From Fonsecaea monophora (lineage: Eukaryota > Ascomycota > Eurotiomycetes > Chaetothyriales > Herpotrichiellaceae): DNA of 64,000 nt. The notes beneath the pieces were generated by a model that searched no databases, was not told where the DNA came from, and was given only the letters and a program-made list of their open reading frames with translations. This document shows positions 46,471 to 58,687 of the stretch, in pieces. A program made the translations under genes and the position numbers. The first letter of the stretch is position 1, and each line of letters begins with the position of its first letter. The DNA lies in assembly GCF_001642475.1 (NCBI RefSeq), contig NW_019173943.1:186001-250000 (forward strand), in the 5' to 3' direction.

Positions 46471-47876
46471 ATGCCAGGCGGACCCATCGGGCGAGGCTGC
46501 GAGGCCTGTCGAGCCCACCACAAAAAGGCAAGTCTTGCTGTTCAGCATAAACTCGAAGCTTCATGCTCATACATTATCAAATGCAGTGCGATTTGCAGCG
46601 TCCGAAATGTACACGTTGTCGGAAAGCCCGAATACCTTGTATCGGGCCTGGCGAGCAGAGGTACAAGTTCATCAATCGTAGCCAGCATCGACGAGAATCT
46701 TGTCCTGCTCCGGTGGAAGGGCCGCCACAGTCGTCCCGACCTTTTCCTCCCACCTTCGACTTCAGTGTCCCTCCGAGCAGTGAAAGTAGCATTCTAGCGC
46801 AGTCGTTGGTCGCGCATCTAGCACTAAAGGACCTTCGATACAGCATCACGCAGCTATGGGGACCATTCCTCGCAGATCTTCCCCGCCGCATGGGATGTAA
46901 TGAGGCCCTGGATGCCGCCACTGCCACGGTACTCGGGCTCCACGACGCCGAAACCAGATTCGTCCGTGACAGCGCAACGCTCCGGCCGGTATTACGACAG
47001 TATGTTCGGGCGATCAACGCCGTCCGTTCAATCCTGGATGACCCCGTCCGGGCGCAAGAGGTCGAGACGCTTTGTGCAGTCTTCTTGTTGGCCAAGGCAT
47101 CATGCTATTTCCCTGGCCCGATCAGCAACTTTATCTCACCACATGGCACGGGAGCAGTCGAATTGCTAAAGCTGCGCGGATTCCGTCGTGACCAGGGGCC
47201 TTTCGAATCGATGCTGTATGGCAATCTACGATTCCAGGTCGCCCAGGAGATGTTATTTGACCCAGATCCGAAATTAAGTCGCGATCAGTGGAAGATGTTT
47301 GAGACGTCCTGCCCAAACAATCAGTTTTCGGACCATCTTCTACGGTGCACGGTTAGGGTCGGGCGATTCCTCACAGAAGTCAGAAGTACCGCACGGGGGA
47401 GTATCGAGGAAGTGGCTGCGTATTACCGAGTGACGCAGTTTCAGGGGGAAGTGGAACAAATCACCCTTGGAATGCAGCGGGAAGTCACTGTTAGTACCCA
47501 TGGTGGCACCGAAGAGCTGGCACTAAAGCAGAAGTACTATAACCGTGGACTCGTCATCACTGCGGTGCTTTTGTGTGTTCAGCGTGCCCTGGCGCCGAAG
47601 GAGTCTCGCTTTGCTCACGAGATCGACCTCCTTTGCTCCCGAGTATACCAGCTAGCAGAGGATGCGAGGGCGTATCTCCCTCTGGGGGGTAATTGGATGC
47701 TCATCGGCCTCATGGTCATCTGGTGTGCGGCCAAAGGCACGGCGCATCAATCGAGGATTGAAAATCTCCTCGATGGATGGCGCAGGGACACCTTACCTGA
47801 AGAGCATGCCAGAGTGCCCCATACACAGCTGGAGGAGATGTATCAACGGCTGAGCTTCGAGGAGAGGCACGCATAG
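46471..47876 (+). CDS. Zn(II)2Cys6 transcription factor with GC-AG intron
   Basis: Exons 46471-46527 and 46587-47876 encode 448 residues. The zinc cluster starts at Cys10 and is completed only by splicing: Cys10, 13, then exon 2 gives 20, 27, 30 and 37 (C-x2-C-x6-C-x6-C-x2-C-x6-C). The intron runs GCAAGT..GCAG; the GC donor fits the AAG|GCAAGT consensus for GC-AG introns and keeps the cluster in frame. No GT donor nearby does. The remainder is the helical region typical of short fungal regulators whose cluster sits at the extreme N-terminus. Targets are unknown. Confidence 0.85.
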
Positions 47877-48319
47877 GAGGAGTGAAATGCTTTGGATTTG
47901 GATTGACTCGGATCACAAAGTCGCAGGCTAAATATGTTTAGAGAACCCTTTTTGATCCAGCGCAGTCGAGAGCAAGGGGGAAAGGCCATTGGTTGTCCTG
48001 GTACTACTGACAAGTCAGGAAAGCAACGGCAAGGGCTCAAAGATGGTATGGCAGCAGTGTAGTGGATCCTGGCCTGTCACTCGGTCTTGATACTTTACGA
48101 CTGATCCAAGGCGGCCAACTGTCGCAGGCACATGTCTCTATCTACGAGTACCGAGTCAAGCGAGTACAAAGTAACCCTGGAATTGAGCGGGTCTAGCCAT
48201 TTTTGGGTTTCAGCTCCACATTTTACGAGGTAACTCCACAATTTACACCTTTGAGGCTTCCCCAGAGTACCTACCTATGCACGTGCTATGCAAGTAGGTA
48301 ACTCAATAGCCCCTCACAT

Positions 48320-48364
48320 CGACATCATCTTCATCATCATCACCATCATCGTCATCATCATCGC
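48320..48364. repeat. (CAT)n-type imperfect microsatellite
   Basis: About 45 bases of CAT/ATC triplets with CTT, CAC and CGT interruptions, in a non-coding interval. Confidence 0.85.
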
Positions 48365-48503
48365 CATTACCAGAACACTGAACCGGACGAGCTGAGGGAG
48401 TGGGAAGTCTCGAACCGGGCTTTCAGCTACGCCTCGCAACTGTATCAGTGCATGTGCAGGGCTTTTTAGCACAAAACGCAAAATCATGCCATATTAGCTG
48501 GGG

Positions 48504-48531
48504 TCTCGACTCTCGACTCTCGACTCTCGAC
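48504..48531. repeat. Tandem heptamer TCTCGAC x4
   Basis: Four exact head-to-tail copies of TCTCGAC (28 bases) in a non-coding interval, followed by CATGG. Confidence 0.9.
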
Positions 48532-48869
48532 CATGGACCCCGTTTCTGCCATGCCTCGTCGCAAGTCTCCCTGTTCGAGAGTGCCCATCTTTAAGCATCG
48601 TGGGGGAAACTGCGACAATTTTGATTCCCAGGTGTCGTTGACAAGCAGATGGTCCAGACCATTGGGAAGCATGCCCCCGTGGGCAGTTTCATGCGTATTT
48701 TATGATATTTCCTCCGTGTACCGCCCAGCATGTACTACTGCTGAGTGGCTATGTGGGGTATGGAGTATCCGTATGCATCCAACTGGTATTACTAGGGAGA
48801 TACAAGTCACTATTACTGATCGGGTCTTTCCTCCAGCCCACGTCCTCGTCCAACCCCAGAATTAAATCA

Positions 48870-51268
48870 TCACCACTTATCCGTCTTCTCATTGACCGTC
48901 TTGGGATCCGTCGGCGCCAGCACGGGCGGATTCACCCTGGCCGCGCCCCCAAACGTCTCCCCGCTCGGCTTGTACCCGACACTGCACATCAAGTCGCCCC
49001 GGTCCGTCATGACGGGGTTCTTGTAGAAGAAGACGCCCGAGCACGGAAAGACCAGCTTGCTCGCCCGCCCGATGTCGTTTGCCAGCACGTTCTCCAGGCT
49101 GCCCAGGTTGTCAAAGTTGAACGTGTTGAACCAGCCCTCGAGCCAGTCGATGATGCCGCCGAACTTGTCTTTCAGGTCGCGCCTGTCGCTGGAGTCGTAG
49201 TCGACGTGGTGCCCGCGGTCCGTCATGATGATTTGGAGGCCGCCGTCGTTGACGGATTGGAGGGTCAGGTTGAAGTTCCATTTGAAGGAGCGGTGGATGC
49301 TGTGTCAGAGAGTAGATTAGTGCCATGTTACAAAGGGCGGAGAGATTGGTCAGGTTCCGTGGGTCAGTTCTGTAGTAAGTGATATGGATGCGTGCATGGT
49401 ATACGTACTCGTCTCCCTTGCTGGCAGCATGGTCCTCAAGTCCCCACCATACCTCGCTGTACAGGCGTATGTACGAGGTGCCTTCGACGTTGATCGTCGG
49501 GCTGTCTCCAGTGGCGGTGATTTTTACCTCGCAAGACGCTACACGATGTTGAGAAAATTGTCAGCATCAAATCCGCAGTTCCCAGACAGTTTGGCCAGAT
49601 CGCAACAAAGACACAACGAACTTACATTCAGCAGTAACTTTGATCGACTGAGCGCCGTGGTCGCGCTTCAGGTCCTGAGGCCAGGACTTCGTAAACGTCC
49701 AGACTGTTTTCGGACCATTTTGAGTCTTGCTGAACCTGTATTCGTTGTCCTTGACGTTGCCGGGGTCGTTGATGTGGAGATTGATACCCCTGTTTTCCAA
49801 GTGTCAGTTTTCAAAACATTGTGGACTTGGTCGATGAGGGAGGAGGGGAATGGCCACTCATACATGGCCCATGTCGAGTTGGCCCACGCTCCGGCACTCA
49901 AGTCTGACCACCCAATGGCCATTCGGGCAATGATGTCCCGCAGCCTGGGAAATAGATATTGGTCCATGAAATTGCCGGATGTCAAGACAAAGGCGCCCAG
50001 GGGTAGGTCGTCTGTGATGTTGTCTTGTCCGTTGCTCGTCGAGATGGACCCGGCGGTCCAGTTGCCGTCGTAGCCGAGATACTTTTTGTCCCCTGACGGC
50101 ATGGGCGGCGGGTCCTTTTGGCCCGGGTTGAGTGTCTTCTCGAGGTAGCAGAGGTAGTTCAGCCTGGAGTTGCCGGTCGTGCCATCCCCGGCGGCGTTGC
50201 CATTGGATTTGTATGGATATGTCTGGAACTGGAGCCCACAGGGAATGAAGGTCGCTTTAGGGGACTCGACAACGGCTTTGTTCTGGGGGCCGTTGGTCAC
50301 GTAGCCGAGGACATTCAAGTCTTGCATGTGTAGCATTGTGTCTGCGTCCAGGGGTTAGCTCTTCAAGGTTCTCATGCTGTGTCACATGGTACCACAGGCG
50401 ACATACTGCTTTGACCCTCGCCGATTGTCGTCATCAGAATCTTGATGTTTTTCAGGTTGTCTTCAGACAATTTGGGTGTTTTGTCGTTCTCATACCCGCC
50501 AAAGTAGGACTGAGTCATTGTGGCTGAGCTGATGTCGGGATCTGTACTCAAGTTAGAAATTACAAGCATGGCTTTTAAACAGATATCTGTATCACCTTTC
50601 ATATTCATGATCAACTTCTGGATTGAGTAGTCACCCGGAATGTCGTGTTTCTTGCGCAAGCTCTCCAGTACCTCTGGCTTGCTGATGTCCGCCAGAGCTG
50701 TGCCACGTCAGCCGCCACAAACCTGAGTTGAAGAACAGAATACTTGCCAATGTTGACGGAGTAGGCGAAATACCAGTCCTGGATCGGCCATGTGAGAGGC
50801 GTCGTGTCCGTCCAGCTTTTCTGGGTCTAACACGATATCAGCAATGAGAGGATTTGTTTAGAAGAAAACGGACATACCACAAAACTGCCGCTGGTAATGT
50901 GGATCTGGTAGAGGACATGGTATTTGTCTTCGTCACTATAGTGCACGATAACCCTGGGACAACCCAGTTTGAAGTCCTTGAAAGCAAAGGTCCCTGGACC
51001 GAAATTCGGTATCACGGCGTCAGCTGCATGGCCAGCGCTCACGGCGTTTGCTTGGTTGATCGCAAACAGGTCCTGGAGTGAATTGTTGATCATTTGTCTG
51101 GTTGAAAGGTTAGCAAGAATGGCAAAGGGGGGTCGAGAGTCAAGACTGAGCCTACTGCGTAATGGCAACCACTTGGTCGTACTCGCCAATCTAGTCATAT
51201 GGGGAATCAGTACATGAGGAAGAACGTCATCTGGGTATGGATGGTCCTTTACGTACAGATGGTGCCAT
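48870..51268 (-). CDS. Uncharacterised 594-residue protein, ten exons
   Basis: Exons 51268-51257, 51190-51156, 51097-50878, 50826-50748, 50697-50596, 50541-50407, 50341-49864, 49789-49626, 49538-49409 and 49299-48870 total 1785 bases in frame. Intron 50698-50747 uses a GC donor (GCAAGT). The first exon (Met-Ala-Pro-Ser) is the least certain part. The product has no signal peptide. It begins EYDQVVAITQQMINNSLQDL, then alternates short strand-like and Trp/Tyr-rich segments (TWPIQDWYFAYSVN, VWTFTKSWPQDL, SFKWNFNLTLQSVNDGG). Such a layout recalls beta-rich lipid-binding folds of the TULIP kind, but I cannot assign a family. It is divergent from the 1118-residue gene and probably works with it. 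Confidence 0.75.
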
Positions 51269-52115
51269 TGTTCCTCTGTTGTCGCACTGCAAATCCTGGA
51301 TCTGGCTCTGTGGCAGGCTTGAGGACTTGGATGCAGGCTCTCTGGGATAGTTGTGCAGGAGTTGTTCCTTTCTGTGTATAGAACGAAGATGGCCCTTTTA
51401 CAATAACCATGCATGTGCCAGAGCGAAGAGCTGGCCAGTGTCTCCAGCGTGGCTGAGAGTTCGAGAGCTGAACATGGTTCTAGACCAATATACACCTGAT
51501 CAGCGCTTGAAGCTAAATGCTGAGCACCAGGTTGATGGAGACGAGGGGAAGACGTGCACGGTCACTTTATCAAAGACTGTCGAGGTTTCAATTGAGGAGA
51601 GAATGCAATGAATACGAGGTCCGCACCAGCCACGCAAGCCTCTTGACCAGCTGCCTCAAGCTTTATGCTCTTTGCGGGCCGTGCTGCTTGTCTGATGCTG
51701 ATGTGGATGTGGATCCAGATGCTGGGGGCCTCGAACCCAAACACCATCTTAGTAACGTGCTGATATGGGGTTCTGGGGGATCTTCAGTCAGCCACATTCT
51801 GGCCAGACCAACATGGAGTAGTTGGGGCCTCGTATACTTTGCCAACGCACGAATCAATTCACTCCCGTCGGTATCAGGTGCTTCTCCACTTCTCTAACGG
51901 TCACAACATGTGAAATCCAACTTGATGCCAGACACGCTTTCAGCTGGTGACATGCTGTGGATAGTAGACTGCTGCAGCCTGTCGAAACACGTAGCATTAC
52001 GAGGGAGGGGTTCGCGCATTGACCAAGACCCTGCCCGCATTATGATGAAGAATAAGGATGGGCGGACGCCTCGATGTTTAGCGGGTTGCGTGAACTGCCA
52101 GCTCACAAGATCAAC
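51269..52115. promoter_or_regulatory. Shared divergent promoter of the 594/1118-residue gene pair
   Basis: About 850 bases separate the two start codons. No open frame or known operator was recognised. The head-to-head arrangement suggests co-expression of the two unknown genes. Confidence 0.5.
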
Positions 52116-55100
52116 ATGGCGAGCATCACATTCGATACGGAGTTGATGGTCAACCATATCGCTGCCACGCCGGCGGCGGCAGGGTCTGTGTTCACCACGG
52201 TGCTTGAGCCCATCACGCGGAGACCAGCCGTGATTAGCTTGAGCAATGAGAGTCCCCCCGTGCTTGAATTGATCAAGGTAGGACTTCTTTGAGGTCGATT
52301 TCGTTCGGATACCATAGTGACAGTGAACAGGAAGACGACGCCGGCAACCGCAACTTGGTGGACCTTGGAGGAAAGCTGAACCTGCCTTCTGGGGCTGTCA
52401 TACAAGCCTTCGTGGCAGAGCAGGATGAGACCTTGAAGATCTATCTCGCTGTCGCCGTCAAGAATGACAAGAGCTCCGATGTCTATGTCTGTAAACCCTT
52501 CCTCCTCGACAATCTGGACGGAATTTCCTTGTACCCGAAACAGACCATGCCTACAGTGAACAAGCTCTTCATGGTAAGTACCGCCCATTCTCCATCAGGA
52601 CTGAGGCTAAATAACATCCAGGGCGCTGTGACCAATCCTGGTTCTTTCCCCCTGCTGGTCGCAGACATTCAACCGCCAGCAAGACAAAGCAGCAAGAGCA
52701 GCGACCTCAAAGCCATCTGGGTTGACGGCGACACGACGCAGATGCTGCAGACTTTTGAGCTCCCCCAAAATGCAGACAGGATCATATCCGTTGCAGTCGC
52801 GTCGTATGGCATCCTCGGCAAAGGTCTTTGGGTTCTGTATTCCACCCAGAACCAGGCGAAGCTGGTCTGTAACCTGGCCAGGCCCGGGACTGATGGCACG
52901 GCCCTGCACTTTCAGCGTCTCGAACCGTCGTGCGACCCTAGAGCGACGGCTATTGCCTCGTATACCGACAAGAACCAACAGTCTGGTCTCCTCGTGGGAA
53001 CGCCAAAGGGGCTGTACACCATTTCTGCACAGGACTGTATTAATTCGACAGACTTGCACACGCTTATTGCGGAAGACAGCTTTTTCAAAGCACCGGCCAG
53101 AATTTCCGTAGCGCAAGATGGACCGAGTTTAACCGTCTGGGGTCTCAGCCGGGACGGGCAGCTGGGATACTTGACGACTGATTCGGCAAACATCGAACGG
53201 GCACACCAGTCCGGAGCGGTTCTGCTGGGAAAACAGTCGTCGGCGTCCTTTTCGGCGTCCATTTCTCAGCGCAGCCCCGGAGCCAAACTGAATGTCATCA
53301 CTCAAACAGTCATCTCGAATGATTCCCAGGGGAATCTAACGCTACTGGCCCAGAGCCAAGATACTGGGATATGGAGGTCCGAGCCGTTTGGGATTGCCCA
53401 CTACACCAAGACCATCGAGGTTCAAAGCTATGCCGTGAGGGTGTCGATCAAGGACGAGAAGAATCTTCCCATCTCAAACGGCGAGGTGTGCGTTGTAGCG
53501 TCATCCGACACAACTGCATATGTCAATGGCAGAACTTATAACATCACCTCGGACCTCGAGGGGACCTGGCTGCCCTTGGACTCTGCAGGCTTACTCTCCA
53601 TGATTGTGGCCACCAACATGATCTCTGGCCGCTCCTTCCGCGTGGTCCAGATCACAGATAATCAGAAAAATGATGTGGAGATGGCAGACCGGACCGTCAG
53701 GATCGACCCGAGCTTGAAGGTGGTGCGGAATCTGTGCTCCAAGCTCGGCAGTGATGCCGACTTGAGCAGCCTGAAGACACAATCTGGCCAGAGCCTGTGG
53801 TCGGACGGCAACAGGCCAGGACAGGAAGATTTGAAGGCGGCACACGAATGCTTCAAGAAGCTGAACCAGGCGCACTCGGAGGTCTTGAATCCTAGGTCGT
53901 CACGGCGAGTCGACGGCGGTGCAGTGCTAAAAGACATTGGTGACTGGACGATGGATGCGTTCCACCACGTCAAGGTCGCATTAGACGACGCGGTCGCTTG
54001 GGTGATTGAGCAGGTCGAAGGAGTGTGGCGGTTCGTGTGCAAGATAGCAGGTGAGATGAAGAGGTTTGTGTTGGACACGATTGAGAAGATTGGTGAGGCT
54101 GCGCAATGGGTATGTCGTTGTTGCTTTGTGAGATTCCTGCTTTCTAACCCTGGCTAACTTTGGGCTTCAGGTCTGGGAGAAGATCAAACTGGGGTGGGAT
54201 AAATTGCTCGATTTCTTGGGACATCTGTTCGGGTGGGATGATATCAAGAATACTAGCGACGACATCTACAACCTCCTTCTCGGCAGTGTCGACTGGATAT
54301 CGGATGGCATTCACAAGGTGGAACCCAAGGTCGAAGGGTGAGACATTCCTCCCCTCGTCGTTGAAGATAGAGCTAATGCTGCGACAGCTTCTTTGACAAC
54401 TTGAAGGGGATAATCAAAGTCCCGACCTTGACCCAACCGGCATCGACTAATCAGAGTCAGAGCGGCAAGAGCAGCTCTTCTGCCAAAGCATCTGATAGTC
54501 CCGCGTTCAACTACCTGACTGATAGGATGAAGAACGGCAACCCTTGCGCAGCAGCCGCGGCGTCATCGCCATCGACGAGCAAACCCTCTGGAGCCGGCGA
54601 ACCGTCCTTTGAAGAGATATTGAAGCCGCTCGGAGAAAGCCTGATGAAGCTAGTGACCGACCTCGCCCGCGACGTCTCCGAGCTGTTCCACGGCATGGGC
54701 GACCTCTCTCCCAGCCAGCTATTTGCAAAGCTGGGAAATGACCTCCTCGTCAACGTCATCGACGTGGTCAAGTCCATCGTCGTGGGTGTATTGAAGTTCC
54801 TGCGCAAGTCCATCGGCGTCTTCAAGGATCTGGTGACCGGCAAGATCAACGTGCCCATCATCTCGGCCCTGTACAAGCTCTGCACGGGCAACGATCTGAA
54901 CTGGCTCAAGCTGGTAGCGTTCATCCTGGGCTTCATGACCTGCACCATGTCGAGGATCGTCACCGGTAAACCTCCCCCGAGGCTTCAGGACCCGGGCCAG
55001 AAATTCCTCGACAAGATGGTCGACGGGGGTGCGTCCGAGGTGGAGCAAAAAGGAAACGCCCTCTTCTTCTCCGGAGTCGGGATGAGCATCAGCGCGGTCA

Positions 55101-55684
55101 AGATCGTCTACGACGCCATCGCCGTGGCCAAGAGCGTTTCCAAGGTCGGAGCCGCCCAGACGGCCGTCACGAGCGTCAAGACCGAGGCTTTCGGCGTGGC
55201 CATGGACATTGCCACCATCGTCTGCATCTTCCCGACCGATCCCCAGGCGCCGGGGTACGAGATGCGCAAGTGGATCACGTACATCAACGCAGCCAGCGTC
55301 GGCATGGACCTGGCGTTGATGTTGGGCAGCCAGGGCCCCAACCCGGCGGCAGAAAAGGGCGTGGCAATCTTCAAGTTCGCCACCGACCTGGTCAGTGCGT
55401 GTCTGTACGGCATCGTCTTCTCCAAAGAGCTCGACGCCGAGAAGAAGTCCTGGCCCGACAAGGACGACGACCTGACAAACTGCGCCATTTGCGAGGACGT
55501 CTTTGGCGCCGTCAAGAGCTGCGGCAAGCTCATCTGTGCCGTGTCGGCCGAGTCGCCGCAGTCTGCCGCCGTTGGGCTCGCCGTCATGGCAGCCGCGGGT
55601 CTTGGGTTGACGGTCAACAAGGGATTCACCCTGAATCGTACCGCCGAGGTGAATCCAAAGTGCTATCGCGGGGCTTTGTGTTGA
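52116..55684 (+). CDS. Uncharacterised 1118-residue protein, propeller-like N-terminus and helical C-terminus
   Basis: Exons 52116-52277, 52331-52573, 52622-54109, 54171-54337 and 54388-55684 (3357 bases) are in frame; the second intron (48 bases) is in frame and stop-free. Residues 1-395 contain repeated strand-turn-strand units with Trp and Asp-Gly turns (GLWVLYSTQNQ, LTVWGLSRDGQLGYL, LTLLAQSQDTGIW), like a beta-propeller. Residues 396-480 look like a beta-sandwich (VRVSIKDEKNLPISNGEV, TAYVNGRTYNIT). Residues 540-1118 are mostly helical, with amphipathic or hydrophobic stretches near 805-830, 860-882 and 1080-1097 and a Cys group near 1055-1070. No signal peptide is seen. Large modular proteins like this may bind a ligand and then a membrane, but no function can be named. 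Confidence 0.78.
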
Positions 55685-55913
55685 GTCAGGACGGACTATT
55701 CAGATTGGATGGATCCTCTCTATAACATTTGTTGGCTCCTTTGCAGGTGATATGGTTAATGGATGATTGCAAACTGTCGACACAGACTCGCTATCATAGG
55801 GAAGTATTGAACATTCAACGCCAAAGGACCTATACCTATACCCATACTCGGACTACTTTTCTCTCTCTCTCTCTGTCAGAAACATAAAATGTGATTCCCC
55901 TTGGGGTGTATAT

Positions 55914-58018
55914 TTAGCGATGAAGCAGCTCTGTAGCATTCTGCAACACCATCTCCCCCGCCCACTTGATATGCGGCTGCACGATCTGCGTCAACTGCCT
56001 GCTCTTGACAAACGCCGCGACCACCGCCAGAAGCACCATGTCCCGCTCGGCGTGGATGCGCGGCGACACCTCGCGCAGCAGGGCGTTGAGGGCCCACCAC
56101 CTCGTGCCGCCGCGGAGCTTGAACGCGCCCCAGTCCACGGCCAGGGTGCGGCGCCAGTACTCCTCGGCCTTGCCCGGCCACGAGGTCACGTTGCGGCCGT
56201 GCTCGTTGATGAACCAGCTTGAGCAGCCCGAGAAGAAGACGCTCGACTTGAGTTTTGCGTGGATCACGTTGGTCTCGCGGTCCTCGGCGCTCTGTTTGAC
56301 CTCGATCCGCGAGGCGCGGCCGTCGACGATCGGCCGGATCAGGCTGCGCACCGCGTAGTTGACCTGGGTTTGGCACGAGAAGAGCGCCGAGTTGTTGGCC
56401 GGGAAGGTGTTGGGGCCGTAACTAAAAGAAAAGACACTTCATCAGTCCGTGTCTTCAAAAGTGGGTGGGAAAGTAGGACAAGAACAAAGAGTATCTGCCA
56501 AACACTTACATGATTCCAAAGTTGGGAAAGTTGTGCACATATGTCCCCATGTACGCCTGCGCGCCGCGACATTCCCGCCACTGCTGGGCGAGGGAGACGC
56601 CGTTGGCGCCTTCGATCTTGATCGTCTGTAGAAAATCCGTGACTTGGTAGCCCGTGGCGAGCACGATGATGTCGAAATCCGCCGCTTTGCCCGCCGTGTC
56701 GACCAGGCCGGTCTCGGTGAATTCCTTGATGCCTTGGTTGATCAGCTCGACGTTCCTGCGGTTGAGGCTGTCGAGGTAGCCTGGGTCGAAGATCCGACGT
56801 TTGCATCCTTTTTGAGAGATCAAGTCAGCACTAACCACTAACCAACTACTTTGTGTTTCCAAGGGAGAGATGTGCTGTAGCAATAAAGTCACGTACCGAG
56901 AGGAAAGTCCGGGATGATGAAGCTGTGGTACTTCTTCGGCGTCTTGGACAACATGTACGCCTCCGCCTTCCTCTCCAGCCGAGATCGACTCTTCACCCCG
57001 GTCGTGGACGAGTAGTATTCCTTGGTGTCGGCGTCGGCGTCGAGGAAGATGCGGAAGCGCAGCCATTTCTGGAGAAGGGGGATCCAGCGGAACGACCACT
57101 TTTCCGTTTCGGTGAAGACGTGGTTCGGCTAAAAATCAGACGGCCAGTGTCAGATGGAGGAGTTCTCTACCTAACAGAGATTGGCGTCGAGGTGCTGGGA
57201 AACACTTACCCTGGGAAGATACCACTGCCGACTTCGCGCGTACTGCGTGATCTTTGCCGCCTTCTCTGCCATGACCGGAATAGCCTGTGCTGAGCTGCAC
57301 CCGTTGCCAATCACGGCCACCTTCTTGCCCTCCCAGTTGAGGCTGTGGTCCCATTGCGCGGTATGCACCATTGGTCCACGGAACTTGTCCATGCCCGGGA
57401 AATTGGGCGTCTTGGGCGTCGAGAGCGCGCCGACGGCGGAGATGAGGATCGTGGCGAACCGCGAATATGTCATGTCGGTCTTGTGGTCCTTCAGAAACAC
57501 TTCCCACTCGTTCCGGTCTTCGTGCCATTTGCCTCCCAGGCACTCGATTCCGAGGTGGAAGAAGGGCCGGAGCTCGAATTTGTCGACCGTATCGTTCATG
57601 TCTTTAACGGCGTTGGCCTAGGCTTCTACTTATGTCGAGGGAAACTCACATTGTAGGATCTCGGGCTGTTCGCACAGTTCAATCGACCAGTTCGGGTTCG
57701 GGTTGAAGCTGAAGGAGTAAAGATGAGAGGGAATGTCACAGCCACTGCCGCCAGAGTCAGTCTCACAGCCTCGTTTCGCAGACAGATCTGCTACGTAACC
57801 ATCCCGGATATGTATTCGTCTTCCAAGTACCCCCAACGCCGTCATTTCGCTCGTAGATCTGGTCCAAGTCAGTCGTTGAATGTGCATGCAGTCACTGGAG
57901 TCTGGACACCTACGATGAAGTCTGTGTACCCCAGCTTGTGCTTCAGTTCGTATGCGAGGGCGATGCCGGACGGACCTCCGCCGATGATGATGGTGCTCGG
58001 TGTCGCTGTGTCTGACAT
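55914..58018 (-). CDS. FAD-dependent monooxygenase, Baeyer-Villiger type (second copy)
   Basis: Seven exons (58018-57914, 57858-57800, 57744-57650, 57601-57210, 57128-56897, 56807-56510, 56421-55914) encode 562 residues. Motifs: FAD Rossmann GGGPSG at 13-18, GGTWKTNTYPG (second FAD contact), fingerprint FRGPMVHTAQWD at 160-171, NADPH motif GNGCSS near 185, and the LATGYQVTDF segment. One donor (GTTACG at 57799) is unusual but frame-supported. It differs strongly from the monooxygenase at 28156, being closer to the group with longer C-termini ending near an EEYWRRTL-type segment. It may oxidise a cyclic or aryl ketone; the substrate is unknown. The tartrate/malate dehydrogenase-like gene is next to it on the same strand. 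Confidence 0.9.
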
Positions 58019-58687
58019 TGTGAGCGTCTGCACACTGCTGGAGGATACGGTCGATGAGAATATTATGGTTGACTCTGATTGTCATGCCTCGCTGCAGCGC
58101 AGACAACTGATTTATCAAAATCGTTGAGCCATGGCAAGGGTATGTCGGTATACAAGGTTCGGTCTATCCGGGGTACATGCTCTGGCAAGTGGGCCAGGGA
58201 ATGGCCACCTCGACGAATGGATATACCGGCATCAGAGTTGGCGATATTGCCGTCCTGGGATTTCTACCCGGCCCGGTTACTTACCTGGTATATGTGGGCA
58301 GACCATTTACCCGCTGGCATCGTTCTGGACACTTGGAAACTGGAATTGTCCAAGACGCTCATATGATTGTCTCATGATTATTCTCATTGATTTGCCGAGC
58401 ATTTTTCGGCGCGTTCTGGACAAAGGCACTGACGAGAAGCATGTCCTCCACCAGTTTCGACTGCGATTCTCACGTGCTAGTACTGCTAAAAGTAAAGGCA
58501 CAGCTATGCTTGAGCCACTTTAATGGACTAGACCGTGCTACCTATTATTCTTAATTCGGACTTTTTGTGCTTACCCATAGCTTCTTGATCACATCACATA
58601 GATTCAATAGATATCGGTATCTGGATGAACACGTTCATTTGAAAATCAATCTAATTTTGATCCTTGAGCAGGACATCTAGCATGAAC
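58019..58687. other. Intergenic between tandem genes
   Basis: Promoter of the monooxygenase and 3' region of the dehydrogenase. Nothing is recognised. Confidence 0.5.

Larger units (their letters stand above)
47877..48869. other. Intergenic with two simple repeats
   Basis: Convergent 3' regions, about 1 kb. A CAT/ATC-type run and a heptamer tandem array lie inside and are listed separately. No gene is seen. Confidence 0.5.

Noticed and set aside
48702..49382. 226-codon plus-strand frame
   Set aside because: It lies opposite the last exon of the 594-residue gene, which splices in frame; its composition is that of an antisense shadow.
51720..51760. TCGAACCC element resembling a tRNA T-loop complement
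   Set aside because: The flanking bases do not form T-stem, anticodon or acceptor stems.
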